Made by a program: the position numbers and the translations under genes. 64,000 nucleotides of DNA from NCBI GenBank assembly GCA_026400815.1, contig JAPLOI010000077.1, positions 124,001-188,000 on the forward strand, written 5' to 3'. Position 1 is the first letter of the stretch. Every line of letters begins with the position of its first letter. Of this stretch, positions 7,721-16,633 are shown piece after piece. This stretch comes from Alphaproteobacteria bacterium (GTDB taxonomy: Bacteria > Pseudomonadota > Alphaproteobacteria > Acetobacterales > Acetobacteraceae). The notes beneath the pieces were generated by a model. That model saw only the letters and a program-made list of their open reading frames with translations. It searched no databases and was not told the origin of the DNA.

Positions 7721-9232
7721 CTAGTTAACGCGCCGTGCCGCCGGCACCTCGGCCTCCCGCTCCACCAGCGTCAGCCGCGGCGGCCCGGCCGGCACCGGCG
7801 CCACCATCCCCACGCCCTCGGCCGCTACCGCCGTCGTCACCTTCGGCTTCGGCAGGGGCAGGGCGGTGCGCATCAGCACCGCCAGGAAGGACCGCCCCCA
7901 CAGCGCCGGCGTCCGGTCCTCGATCGCCTGCCACAGCCGCTCCCAGCGCTGCTGCCGTTCCGCCAGATCCATTCTCAGCGCCGTATCCAGCGCATCGGCC
8001 ATCGCGTCGGGGTCATGCGGGTTCACCAGCAGTGCATCCGGCAATTGCCGTGCGGCGCCGGCGAAGCGGGACAGGATCAGCACGCCGGGGTCTTCCGGGT
8101 TCTGCGCCGCCACGTATTCCTTGGCCACCAGGTTCATCCCGTCGCGCAGCGGCGTCACCAGCCCCACCCGCGCCAGCCGCATGAACCCGGCCACGGTACT
8201 GCGGTCGGTGTTGCGGGAGACGATGCGCAGCGGCTGCCAGTCGGCCTCGCCCAGATCGGCGTTGATCGCCCCGGCCTCGGCATCCAGCGCCGCACGCAGC
8301 GCCTGGTAGCTGGCCACGTCCTTGCGGCTTTCGGCGGCGATCTGCAGCATCACCACCTCGCGCCGCCATTCCTCATGCCGCTCCAGCAGCACGCGCAGCC
8401 CGCCGAGGCGTTGCATCAGCCCCTTGGTCGGGTCCAGCCTGTCGATCCCCAGGATCAGTTTCTGCCCATCCAGGCTGCGCCGCAGCCGCTCGCCGGGCGC
8501 CGAATACGCCATGCGCGCGGCGGTGCGGGCAAAGGCCTGCGCCTCGATCTCCACCGGGAACACGCCCAGCTTCACCCGGCGCCCGTCGAAGATCAGCGCA
8601 TTGCTCGGCAGCCGCTGGGCGCCGGCCAGCTGCACCGCGGCGGCGGCGAAGTTGGCAAGGTCATTGTCGGTCTGGAAGCCGAGCAGATCGGCCGCCAGCA
8701 GGTCGCGCACCAGGGCGGCCACCTCGGGGGCGGCGGCCAGCACGTCGGGGGCGGCAAACGGGATGTGCAGGAAGAACCCGATCGGGCACTTCACGCCGCG
8801 CGCCCGCAGGCAGGCGGCCAGCGGCATCAGGTGGTAGTCGTGGATCCAGATCGCATCGGTCGGCCGCAGCAGCGGCTGCAGGCTGGCGGCCATCCGCACA
8901 TTCACCTCGCGGTACACCCGCGCATCGCGCCGGTCGAACTTCATCAGCTCCGGCATGGTGTGAAGCAACGGCCACAACACCCCGTTGCTGAAGTTGTTGT
9001 AGTAGCGGTCGTGTTCCTCCTGGGTCAGGTCGATGGTGGCGTAGTCCACGCCATGGGCACTCTCCACCTTGCCCAGCGCCGCCGTCGGCCCCCCGGCGAT
9101 GGTGCCGCTCCAGCCGAACCACAGCCCGCCGCGCTTTTCCATCAGCCCGTCGAGCGCCACCGCAAGCCCGCCCGCGCGCGCGCCGGCCGAAGGCAGCGGG
9201 ACCCGGTTCGACACCACCACCAGGCGATTCAT
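7721..9232 (-). CDS. otsA: Alpha,alpha-trehalose-phosphate synthase (UDP-forming)
   Basis: OtsA joins UDP-glucose and glucose-6-phosphate to make trehalose-6-phosphate, the first step of osmoprotectant trehalose synthesis in the cytoplasm. The 503-residue protein is a full-length GT20 enzyme: it starts with LVVVSNRVPLP, has RAGGLAVAL, WIHDYHLMPLA, GFFLHIPFAAPDVL and GIDRLDPTKGL, and carries the nucleotide-sugar site PLRDGMNLVAKEY near residue 350. The ATG at 9232 is chosen because the conserved N-terminus begins there. No otsB phosphatase is adjacent. It is divergent from the M20 gene at 9382, so both promoters must sit in the 149-base gap. Confidence 0.95.
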   Translation of the reverse strand: MNRLVVVSNRVPLPSAGARAGGLAVALDGLMEKRGGLWFGWSGTIAGGPTAALGKVESAHGVDYATIDLTQEEHDRYYNNFSNGVLWPLLHTMPELMKFDRRDARVYREVNVRMAASLQPLLRPTDAIWIHDYHLMPLAACLRARGVKCPIGFFLHIPFAAPDVLAAAPEVAALVRDLLAADLLGFQTDNDLANFAAAAVQLAGAQRLPSNALIFDGRRVKLGVFPVEIEAQAFARTAARMAYSAPGERLRRSLDGQKLILGIDRLDPTKGLMQRLGGLRVLLERHEEWRREVVMLQIAAESRKDVASYQALRAALDAEAGAINADLGEADWQPLRIVSRNTDRSTVAGFMRLARVGLVTPLRDGMNLVAKEYVAAQNPEDPGVLILSRFAGAARQLPDALLVNPHDPDAMADALDTALRMDLAERQQRWERLWQAIEDRTPALWGRSFLAVLMRTALPLPKPKVTTAVAAEGVGMVAPVPAGPPRLTLVEREAEVPAARRVN

Positions 9233-9381
9233 GCAGGCTCTCCCACGCGGCGCTTGCCGCCGTCCGCCGCGAACCTGCACCCGAGACATGGCGAGATAAC
9301 GGCAAAGTGAGCGCGTAATGAAAAAACCTTCCGGCGTCACCCCCCCATTTTCCCCTCTGGTCAGCCGCGCCCGGGAATGGA

Positions 9382-10539
9382 ATGCTCCGTGCCATGGACA
9401 AGAAACTCGCTGAGACACTGACCGGGTGGCGCCGGCACCTTCACGCGAACCCCGAGCTGTCGCTCAATGAACGCAATACATCAGCGTTCGTGTGTGAGCG
9501 GTTGAAAGAGCTTGGAATTCCCTTCGTTGCCGGCGTCGGCGGCCATGGCATCGTGGCCACCATCACCCGCGGCAACTCCAACCGCAGCGTTGGCCTGCGC
9601 GCCGACATGGATGCGCTGCCGATCACCGAAACTACCGGCCTTCCCTACGCTTCCAACACGCCCGGCGTGATGCACGCCTGCGGGCATGACGGCCACACCA
9701 CCTCGCTGCTCGGCGCCGGCGCGCTGCTGATGCAGGACACCAACTGGGCCGGCACCGTGCATCTCGTGTTCCAGCCCGCCGAGGAAGGCGGCGGCGGCGC
9801 CATGAACATGATCAAGGACGGGCTGTTCAGCCGATTCCCGATGGAGTCGATCTACGGCTACCACAACTGGCCCGGCCTCGAAGCCGGCACCGTCATGGTG
9901 CATGAGGGCCCGTGCATGGCCGGCGGCGGCCGCATCGAGATCACCATGGATGGCCTGGCCGGTCACGCCGCCCTGCCGCACCTCACGCGCGATCCGATGG
10001 TGGCCGCCGGCCACGTTCTGGTCGCGCTGCAATCCATCGTCGCCCGCAATGTGGATCCGCTCGACACCGCCGTGGTCACCATCGGCACGATCGAGGGCGG
10101 CAAGGCCGCCAACCAGATCCCCTCCAAGGTGACGATGCGCGGCACCCAGCGCTTCTACCGCGATGAGGTGCGCGACCTGCTGACCGAATCGATCAACCGC
10201 GTCGCCCACGGCATCGCCACCACCTTCGGCATGAAGGCGCAGGTGGATGTCAGCGTTGGTATCGGCCCCACCGTGAACCACAAGCCCAATGCCGGCCTGG
10301 CCGTGGAAGCCTGCAACGAGTTCGGCATCCCCGTGCGCACCGACATGCAGCCGGCCATGACCGGGGAGGATTTCTCCTGGTTCCTGCGCGAACGTCCCGG
10401 CGCCTTCGTCTGGATCGGCAACGGCCCCAGCGAACCCGGCCGCGACCTTCACAACGACGCCTACAACTTCAACGACGAGATCCTGCCCAACGCCTCCGGC
10501 TTCCTCGCCGGCGTCGCCCGCCGCGCGCTTCGCGGCTGA
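9382..10539 (+). CDS. M20 family amidohydrolase (hippurate hydrolase/HipO-like)
   Basis: A 385-residue M20D metallo-amidohydrolase, the group that removes acyl groups from amino acids. Metal ligands are visible in ADMDALPI, HACGHDGHTTSL and QPAEEGGGGAMNM, with the C-terminal dimerisation and catalytic stretch MTGEDFSWF. The start could be 9382 or the in-frame ATG at 9394; 9382 has a GGGAA at a usable distance. The stop codon overlaps the start of the next gene by one base, so the two are translationally coupled. The exact substrate cannot be told from sequence. Confidence 0.9.
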   Translation: MLRAMDKKLAETLTGWRRHLHANPELSLNERNTSAFVCERLKELGIPFVAGVGGHGIVATITRGNSNRSVGLRADMDALPITETTGLPYASNTPGVMHACGHDGHTTSLLGAGALLMQDTNWAGTVHLVFQPAEEGGGGAMNMIKDGLFSRFPMESIYGYHNWPGLEAGTVMVHEGPCMAGGGRIEITMDGLAGHAALPHLTRDPMVAAGHVLVALQSIVARNVDPLDTAVVTIGTIEGGKAANQIPSKVTMRGTQRFYRDEVRDLLTESINRVAHGIATTFGMKAQVDVSVGIGPTVNHKPNAGLAVEACNEFGIPVRTDMQPAMTGEDFSWFLRERPGAFVWIGNGPSEPGRDLHNDAYNFNDEILPNASGFLAGVARRALRG

Positions 10540-10961
10540 TGCCAACCCGGCGCCAGCTTCTCCGGCTGGCGCCGGCCCTCTTCATCCCCGCGGCGAGCGC
10601 CCAACCCGTCTCCGCGGCGGACGAAGCCGCCATCCGGCGTACCATCGAGGCGCAGATGGAGGCCTTCCGCCGCAACGACGACGCGGCGGCGTTTTCGCAT
10701 GCCAGCCCGATGATCCAGGGCATGTTCGGCACCGCGGCCAACTTCATGGCCATGGTCCGCACCCTCTATCCCCCGGTCCATCGCCCACGTGCAGTGAACT
10801 TCACCGACCTCGTCGAGGAGGGCGGACGGCTGATCCAGGAGGTCGAGTTGATCGGCCCGGATGGCGCGCCGGCCCTGGCGCTCTACACGATGGTCCGTGG
10901 TCCCGAAGGCTGGCTCATCGATGGCTGCATGCTGACGGCCAGCGAGAGGCCCGCCGCCTGA
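10539..10961 (+). CDS. DUF4864 domain-containing exported protein
   Basis: A 140-residue protein with a Tat-like leader (MPTRRQLLRLAPALF, cleavage near PAASAQP) followed by a domain matching the DUF4864 pattern: helix IRRTIEAQMEAFRRNDDAAAFSHASPMIQ, then a strand-rich part ending GWLIDGCML. DUF4864 proteins resemble the NTF2 fold and have no assigned function. It starts on the last base of the M20 gene (TGATG), indicating cotranscription. Its 3' end overlaps the convergent gene at 10883-11575 by 79 bases. Confidence 0.75.
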   Translation: MPTRRQLLRLAPALFIPAASAQPVSAADEAAIRRTIEAQMEAFRRNDDAAAFSHASPMIQGMFGTAANFMAMVRTLYPPVHRPRAVNFTDLVEEGGRLIQEVELIGPDGAPALALYTMVRGPEGWLIDGCMLTASERPAA

Positions 10962-11575
10962 AGCCCGGCCACCGCCAATAGGGCAGGGGTCACCGCCTGA
11001 GGCTGTTCGGCCACCACCGCCGCGGCCCTGCGCCGCCACTCCGCCACCGCCGCCTGCCGCGTTCCCGCCAGCGGCACGCGCACCGGCGCATCGGCCAGCC
11101 CGGCTGGTGCGTGCCAGGCCAGGTAGTCCGTCCATGTCTCGCGCCGCCACAGAGTGGGCGTTTCCGGCACCGCGCTGTCACGCTGGAATGCGATCTGCCG
11201 CCTGTCCCCGCCGGACATCAGCCGCGTGCCCATCCGGGCCCCACCGGCCCGCCACCCCAGCGGCTCCAACCCGAGCAGCGCCACCGTGCCGTCCACCGCC
11301 AATGCCAGCGCGCCCCATTCCACCGCGGCCCCGCCTTCCCCCTCCCGGAAAGAGACCACGGCCAGCATCTCGCCCCCACATCCCACCGGCGCCAGCAACC
11401 GTGCGCCCAGGGCCGGCAGCAGCAACGCCCGGCGAACCCCGGGGCCGGTGAGGGCCACCTGGCCCTCGCCCGCGCGCTCCAGCCGCATCCCGGTTCCCGC
11501 CGCACGCGCCCATCCCGCCAGCGGCAGCGGCAGCAGCGGCGCGGCAAGCAACAGCGATCGACGGGCGAGGGTCAT
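10883..11575 (-). CDS. Exported hypothetical protein, Tat-like leader
   Basis: A 230-residue protein with no family I recognise. It starts MTLARRSLLLAAPLLPLPLAG, a twin-arginine type leader with cleavage near ARAA, followed by a beta-rich, glycine- and alanine-rich body (for example RRALLLPALGARLLAPVG). The start at 11575 is set by the leader; a longer frame from 11836 has an implausible N-terminus. The convergent overlap with the DUF4864 gene is unusual and may mean that one 3' end is misjudged, though both stop codons are clear. Confidence 0.55.
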   Translation of the reverse strand: MTLARRSLLLAAPLLPLPLAGWARAAGTGMRLERAGEGQVALTGPGVRRALLLPALGARLLAPVGCGGEMLAVVSFREGEGGAAVEWGALALAVDGTVALLGLEPLGWRAGGARMGTRLMSGGDRRQIAFQRDSAVPETPTLWRRETWTDYLAWHAPAGLADAPVRVPLAGTRQAAVAEWRRRAAAVVAEQPQAVTPALLAVAGLQAAGLSLAVSMQPSMSQPSGPRTIV

Positions 11576-11820
11576 GTCGCCAGCATCCGCCAAGGCGGTT
11601 AACGGAACGCTGCGGCCACGTGCGCAACGCCCCATGCGTTTTTTCATCATCAGACTTGCAATCGGAATGGCGCCTCCGATTTCGGATCGACAGCGCTGCG
11701 ATCGGGCTGGAACAGGCGAAGAACAGATCGGCATGGGTGGGCCCAATTGCCCATTCCCGCCGAACAGTTTCGTCCTCCACCGTGGAATGGCGCGGATACG
11801 CAGGGGGAAATGAAGTGTTG

Positions 11821-12837
11821 ATGAAACTGTTGTCACGTCGGACTGGGCTTCTCGCGGCTGGCCTCGGCCTTGCCGGCCTGTTGTTGGGTAGCAACCCTGC
11901 GTCCGCGCAAAGTGCGTGGAAACTCGGGTCCGCCGCCCAGCCCGGGTCGCCGCTGATCCTGTTCGGCGAGCACTTCATCTCCACCATCAACAAAACCAGC
12001 GGCGGCGCCATCGTGGCCGAGCACCAGTTCGTCGCCAGCGAGCAGGAGAACATCAACCAGGTGATCCGTGGCCGCCTCCAGGCCGCCCAGCTTTCCTATG
12101 CCGGCAGCGCCGCCGTGGTGCCGGAACTTGCTGTCTTCACCGTTCCCTATCTCTGGGCCTCGGAAGCCGAGCGCGCCTGGGTGATGGAGAAACATGGCGA
12201 GGCGATTGCCGCCCGCTTCTACGCCGAGAAGGGCGTGGTGATGATCGGCGGCTACGACATTCGCTACGTCGGCGTGGTCTGCAAGATGGATTGCCGCAAG
12301 CCCGCATCGCTGAAGGGCATCAAGGCCCGCGTCTCACCGGCACCCTCCTCGCGGGTGTTCTGGCGCCAGGTTGGCGCGGCCGGGGCGCAGATGTCGCTGG
12401 CGGATCTGTTCCCGGCCCTGCAGCAGGGCGTGGTGGAGGCCGCCGACCTGCCCTTCGTCTATTACGTCACCACCCCCGCGGCGCAGAGCAACCCGGTCTA
12501 TGTCGACACGATGCACCTGCACCACCATGGCTCGTTCATCGTGAACAAGGCGGCGTTTGACCGCCTCACGCCCGCCGTGCAGGCCGCCCTGCGCGCCGCC
12601 CCGCTGCCGCTGCAGAACACCGCGGAGATGAACATCGCCGCCGAGGCCGAGCTGCGCGCCAAGTTCCGCTCCAATGGCGGCACCTTCCACGAAGTGTCCG
12701 ATGCCGATCGCGAGGAATGGCGCAAGCTGATCGTCCCCGCCCAGCTGGACGTGGTGAAGGAGATCGGCGGCCGCGCCCAGGAAGTTTGGGACGCGCTGCA
12801 GAAGGGCAAGGCCGAATACGCCGCCCAGCGCCGCTGA
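11821..12837 (+). CDS. dctP: TRAP transporter substrate-binding protein DctP
   Basis: Periplasmic receptor of a tripartite ATP-independent transporter, which takes up carboxylates or similar acids using a sodium or proton gradient. The 338-residue protein has a cleavable signal (LLAAGLGLAGLLLGS, cut near NPASAQ) and the DctP core with VIRGRLQAAQLSYAG, AVFTVPYLW, the ligand-carboxylate arginine region KGIKARVSPAPSSRVFW and LQQGVVEAADLP. The start ATG at 11821 follows GGGGGAAATGAAG. The gene leads a dctP-dctQ-dctM operon. The ligand is unknown. Confidence 0.92.
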   Translation: MKLLSRRTGLLAAGLGLAGLLLGSNPASAQSAWKLGSAAQPGSPLILFGEHFISTINKTSGGAIVAEHQFVASEQENINQVIRGRLQAAQLSYAGSAAVVPELAVFTVPYLWASEAERAWVMEKHGEAIAARFYAEKGVVMIGGYDIRYVGVVCKMDCRKPASLKGIKARVSPAPSSRVFWRQVGAAGAQMSLADLFPALQQGVVEAADLPFVYYVTTPAAQSNPVYVDTMHLHHHGSFIVNKAAFDRLTPAVQAALRAAPLPLQNTAEMNIAAEAELRAKFRSNGGTFHEVSDADREEWRKLIVPAQLDVVKEIGGRAQEVWDALQKGKAEYAAQRR

Positions 12838-12849
12838 TCCATCCCGCCA

Positions 12850-12874
12850 GGCCCCCGGGCGCGTCCCGGGGGCC
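12850..12874 (+). terminator. GC-rich intercistronic hairpin after dctP
   Basis: GGCCCCCGGG (12850-12859) pairs perfectly with CCCGGGGGCC (12865-12874) around the loop CGCGT, 12 bases after dctP. Only a weak T run follows. It fits a partial terminator or 3'-end stabiliser that gives more binding protein than membrane subunits, a common arrangement in binding-protein operons. Confidence 0.6.
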
Positions 12875-12968
12875 TTCCCGTTCCAGCCGGCATCGCGCCG
12901 ATAGCCTGGGCATGCCTGGGGCCAGATCCCCGATGCCGGGCGGCGATGCCGCGCCATGCGGAGTTGCC

Positions 12969-13463
12969 ATGATCCCGAGATTCCTCAACGGCCTCTATTG
13001 GGCCGAAGCCATCCTCGCCGTCACCGCCTTTTCCGGCGTCGCCCTGGCGCTTACCGCCGACGTGGTGGGCCGCGAACTGTTCGGCAACGGCATCTACGGC
13101 GCCCAGAAATTCGCCGTCTATTGCACCGCCGTTGCCGGCATGACCGGCTTTGCCCTGGTGGTTGCCAAGGGCGGCCACCTGCGGCCGAAATTCTTCGACC
13201 GTATCGTGCCGGAGCAGTACGAGGCGCAGGCCAACCGGATCGCGGACCTGGCCGCGGCCGCCATCTGCATCTTCCTTGGCATCTACGCGCTGCAGTTCGT
13301 CTATAGCTCCTACCAGCTGCAGGAGCGCGGGCTCGGCCTCAACGTCCTCGTCTGGCCGATCCAGTCGATCATCCCCTACGTCTTGCTGTCGTCTGCGCTG
13401 CGCTACCTGCTCTTCGCGCTGTCGCCCGCGAACCGCCCGGTTGAGCAGGGGTTCGACCCATGA
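12969..13463 (+). CDS. dctQ: TRAP transporter small permease DctQ
   Basis: The four-helix small membrane subunit of the TRAP transporter, 164 residues. Hydrophobic segments are visible around ILAVTAFSGVALALTADVV, VAGMTGFALVVA, AAAAICIFLGIYALQFVY and SIIPYVLLSSALRYLLF, with the family signature ADVVGRELFGNGIYGAQKF after the first helix. The start ATG at 12969 is chosen because the first helix follows directly. It overlaps dctM by four bases (ATGA), so the two membrane subunits are translationally coupled. Confidence 0.9.
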   Translation: MIPRFLNGLYWAEAILAVTAFSGVALALTADVVGRELFGNGIYGAQKFAVYCTAVAGMTGFALVVAKGGHLRPKFFDRIVPEQYEAQANRIADLAAAAICIFLGIYALQFVYSSYQLQERGLGLNVLVWPIQSIIPYVLLSSALRYLLFALSPANRPVEQGFDP

Positions 13464-14722
13464 CAACCGTTCTCTTCATCGGCCTCATCGCGCTGCTGCT
13501 GGCGCTGCGGCAGAACATCATCCTGCTGCTGGCGCTGTGCGCAGCCTATGTGCATGTCTATTATGCCACCAACAGCAGCATCGAATTCCTGATCCAGGAC
13601 ATCTGGTTCGCCATCGACCGCGAGGTGCTGCTGTCGATCCCGATGTTTATCCTCGCCGGCGCGGTGATGACGCGCGGCAGCATCGCCGTGCGCCTGATCA
13701 AGGTGATGACGGTGCTGACCTCGCCGATCCCGGGCGGCCTCGCCGTTGCCGCCGTGCTCTCCTGCGCGGCCTTCGCGGCGATTTCCGGCTCCTCCATCGT
13801 CACCATGCTGGCGATCGGCTCGGTGATGTATCCCGCCCTCATTGCGGGCGGCTACTCGCGCAGCTTCGCCGTTGGCGTGATCTGCTCCGGCGGCACGCTG
13901 GGGATCATCATCCCGCCCTCCATCCCCATGATCCTGTTCGGCATCATGACGGAGGTGTCGGTCTCCAAGATGTTCATGGGCGGCATCGGGCCGGGCCTGC
14001 TGCTGACCCTGTTCTTCGTGATCTACTCGTACTGGCTGCATCGCCGCATGCCCAGCTCGCCCTGGCGCCTCAAGGAAATCGGCCAGGCGGTCTGGGAGGG
14101 TGGCTTCGCGCTGATGATGCCCGTCATCCTGCTCGGCGGCATCTACTCCGGCATCTTCACCGCCACGGAATCGGCGGTGGTGGCACTGGTCTATTCGCTA
14201 CTGGTGGAGTTGTTCATCCACCGGGAGATGAAGGCGAAGGACTATTTCGCCACCGGGCTGGAAACCGCGAAGCTGCTCGGCACGCTTCTGCCGCTGATCG
14301 CCATCGCCGGCAGCCTGAACACGATCCTGGACTACGAGGGCGTACCGAAGGCCCTGGTGGCTGCCGTCACCTCCAACATCAGCGATCCCTTCGTGCTGCT
14401 GGTCGGCATGAACATCCTGCTGCTGATCGTCGGCTGCATCATGGATATCGGCTCGGCGATCCTGGTGCTGGCACCGTTGCTCACGCCCATCGCGGCCTCG
14501 ATCGGCATGGACAAGGTGCATTTCGGGGTGATGATGATCGCCAACCTGGAGATCGGCTACCTCACCCCACCGGTGGGCCTCAACCTGTTCGTCGCCATGG
14601 CGGCGTTCAAGGAGCCGTTCACCATGATCGTGCGCGCGGTCGTTCCGTTCATCATCATCATGCTGTTCTGGCTGGTGATCGTGGCGGCCTGGCCGGGGCT
14701 GACGCTGTTCTTCGTGAAATGA
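13460..14722 (+). CDS. dctM: TRAP transporter large permease DctM
   Basis: The large membrane subunit that carries out transport, 420 residues with about 12 hydrophobic segments. DctM hallmarks are visible: SIPMFILAGAVMTRG, SCAAFAAISGSSIVTMLAIG, SGGTLGIIIPPSIPMILFG in the first half and LGTLLPLIAIAGSLN, GYLTPPVGLNLFVA in the second. It starts inside the dctQ stop codon. A strong bidirectional hairpin at 14743-14776 ends the operon. With dctP and dctQ it forms a complete TRAP system. Confidence 0.94.
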   Translation: MTTVLFIGLIALLLALRQNIILLLALCAAYVHVYYATNSSIEFLIQDIWFAIDREVLLSIPMFILAGAVMTRGSIAVRLIKVMTVLTSPIPGGLAVAAVLSCAAFAAISGSSIVTMLAIGSVMYPALIAGGYSRSFAVGVICSGGTLGIIIPPSIPMILFGIMTEVSVSKMFMGGIGPGLLLTLFFVIYSYWLHRRMPSSPWRLKEIGQAVWEGGFALMMPVILLGGIYSGIFTATESAVVALVYSLLVELFIHREMKAKDYFATGLETAKLLGTLLPLIAIAGSLNTILDYEGVPKALVAAVTSNISDPFVLLVGMNILLLIVGCIMDIGSAILVLAPLLTPIAASIGMDKVHFGVMMIANLEIGYLTPPVGLNLFVAMAAFKEPFTMIVRAVVPFIIIMLFWLVIVAAWPGLTLFFVK

Positions 14723-14742
14723 GGCAGCGAGCGGGATGAGAC

Positions 14743-14776
14743 CTTTCCCCTCCGGGTTTCGGCCCGGAGGGGAAAG
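14743..14776. terminator. Bidirectional terminator between convergent genes
   Basis: CTTTCCCCTCCGGG (14743-14756) and CCCGGAGGGGAAAG (14763-14776) form a perfect 14-bp stem with the loop TTTCGG. It lies between the ends of dctM and the minus-strand transglutaminase gene, and a TTTT follows on the plus side. Confidence 0.85.
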
Positions 14777-14783
14777 ACATTTT

Positions 14784-15602
14784 CTAGCCGAAGCGGCCCA
14801 TCGTCTTCAGCTTGGTTCCCTTCGTGGCACCTTCCAGAGCGTACCAGCCGGACATTGACGGGATTTCCACCTCGCCCTCCGGCCCCGCGAAGCGCAGCCC
14901 GCGCCCCAGCCCGAGGGCGAAGCGCCGGCCCGGCTTCGGGTTCAGCGCCGTTGTGACCGGGCCCAGCCCGTATTCCACGTGATGCGAGATGTCGTAGTGG
15001 TGCGCCGCACCCACGGCGCGCAGGTTCAGCCAGCAATGGCCGGTGGGGTAATCCGGCTTTTCCGCATAGACGAAGCCGCCGATCACATAGACCGCCTCGA
15101 TGCCCATCGTGCGCAGCGCGGCCACCGCCAGCGTGTGCATGTCCACGCAGGTGCCGGTGGCGAGGTCGCAGCCCAGGGCGGGCATCGCATCGAGGTCGTC
15201 GCCCAGGTAGATCGGGCGCTTGCCGTATTGGAAGCGGTCCGCCACCCATTGCGCCAGCGCCGGCACGCGTTGCGATGGCGGCCCGGGCGGCACGCCTTCG
15301 GCCACCTCGGCCGCCAGGGCAGGGGAGGCGATGTCGAACCGCGTTCCGGCGGGATGGAACGCCCAGGCCGGCCAGTCGCCGCCCTCGGCCGCGAAGCGGT
15401 AGCGGATGCGCGGGGTGGCGCCTGCCTCCAGCCGGCACAGCCAGGCCATCTGGCCGCTGTTGGTCGCGCGGATCATCGCGATGGGTGCCACGCCCTCGAA
15501 CTCGGTGGCCAGCACGTGCTGGTCTGGCGTGTCGGGCGCCACCGGGGCGATGTAGGTGCCGGCTTGAGCCACCGGGGCATCCAGGGTCAGGTCGAAATGC
15601 AT
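14784..15602 (-). CDS. Transglutaminase-like superfamily protein
   Basis: A 272-residue protein with the papain-like transglutaminase core. The catalytic cysteine is in GTCVDMHTLAVAALRTMGI near residue 150. The histidine region is GHCWLNL, followed by YDISHHVEYG as the aspartate region. The N-terminal half is a beta-rich domain typical of the bacterial group. These proteins act as proteases or peptide-bond transferases; no substrate is known. The start at 15602 lies back to back with the deacetylase gene at 15748, so promoters for both are expected in that 145-base gap. Confidence 0.8.
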   Translation of the reverse strand: MHFDLTLDAPVAQAGTYIAPVAPDTPDQHVLATEFEGVAPIAMIRATNSGQMAWLCRLEAGATPRIRYRFAAEGGDWPAWAFHPAGTRFDIASPALAAEVAEGVPPGPPSQRVPALAQWVADRFQYGKRPIYLGDDLDAMPALGCDLATGTCVDMHTLAVAALRTMGIEAVYVIGGFVYAEKPDYPTGHCWLNLRAVGAAHHYDISHHVEYGLGPVTTALNPKPGRRFALGLGRGLRFAGPEGEVEIPSMSGWYALEGATKGTKLKTMGRFG

Positions 15603-15747
15603 GGCGTCCTCCTGCCGGCATCGGGGGGCAAGGGCAGGGCGGGCGCAAGCCCCGCGGCGAAAGTTTCATCGGCCTGTCATGGCCGGGGCATTGGTTGCGA
15701 CCGCCCGGCGCCTCGGCGCACACTCCGGCCAACAGGAGGGTCCCGCC

Positions 15748-16629
15748 ATGCCAGCCGACCTCGCAGCCGATCTTGCCGCCCTCCAGGCGGCCGATGCCCG
15801 GGCCAGCGCGCACCACGAATTCATCCCGCGCATCGCCTGGCCCGAGGGCGTGCGCATGGCGGTGAACGTGACGCTGGATTTCGATGCGATGCTGCTGCGC
15901 CGCCTGATGAACGAGCCGCCCAGCCAGCTCGGCAAGGGCGAGTTCGGTGGCCGCGTGGGCATCTGGCGGATGATCGCGCTGTTCGACAGCCTGGGCATCA
16001 AGGGCACCGTGTTCACGCCGGGCCGCATCGTGGAGCTGTATCCGGAGGCGCTGCGCCATGCCCACGCCCAGGGGCACGAGATCGCCGACCATATGTGGGA
16101 ACACCACGTTCCCAAGGATCCCGAACTGGAGCGGGACCACCTGCGAAAGGCAATCGCCGCCATCGAGGGCATCACCGGCAAGCGCCCGGTCGGCACCCGT
16201 TCCTGGCACACGCAGAAGCTGCTGCAGGAGGAGGGCATCCTCTACAACTCGCACGGCCATGCCCATCATTTGCCGCACTACCATCGCGATGCCGGGACCG
16301 GGAAGGCGCTGCTGAACATCCCGTTCCACTACGTGATCGACGACGCGATGTTCTACAGCTTCGCCTGGCTCGGCAGCGCCAATCCCGCCCAGCGCATCTC
16401 GGATTCCGATCGCGTGGCGGACATGTGGTGGGATGCGTTCTGGCAGCAGTATCAGCAGGGCGGCTACCTCAACATCGTCATGCACCCGTTCGTGAGTGGT
16501 CGCGCCCTGCGCGTGGCGATGATGGAGAAGCTGCTGCGCCGCATGCAGGCCATGCCCGGCGTGTGGTTCCCCACCATGGAGGAGCTCGCGCGCCACGTGA
16601 TCGCCACCCACCCGGCCAAGGGAGCCTGA
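15748..16629 (+). CDS. Polysaccharide deacetylase family protein, catalytic residues present
   Basis: A 293-residue NodB-homology (CE4) protein. The metal site is complete: VTLDFDAM gives the paired aspartates, and GHEIADHMWEHH gives the HxxxH motif near residue 110. RSWHTQKLL and the histidine-rich HGHAHHLPHYH lie further on, and IVMHPFVSG supplies the late histidine. Members of this cytoplasmic subgroup (PuuE/allantoinase-like) often act on small C-N substrates and not on polymers. The start at 15748 follows AGGAGGG, a strong ribosome binding site. It is four bases upstream of a paralogue that has lost the metal site. Confidence 0.85.
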   Translation: MPADLAADLAALQAADARASAHHEFIPRIAWPEGVRMAVNVTLDFDAMLLRRLMNEPPSQLGKGEFGGRVGIWRMIALFDSLGIKGTVFTPGRIVELYPEALRHAHAQGHEIADHMWEHHVPKDPELERDHLRKAIAAIEGITGKRPVGTRSWHTQKLLQEEGILYNSHGHAHHLPHYHRDAGTGKALLNIPFHYVIDDAMFYSFAWLGSANPAQRISDSDRVADMWWDAFWQQYQQGGYLNIVMHPFVSGRALRVAMMEKLLRRMQAMPGVWFPTMEELARHVIATHPAKGA

Positions 16630-16633
16630 GCCG

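Noticed and set aside
14557-16611. A 684-residue minus-strand open frame
   Set aside because: It is antisense to the deacetylase gene, lies in a different frame from the transglutaminase-like protein, and spans the terminator hairpin.
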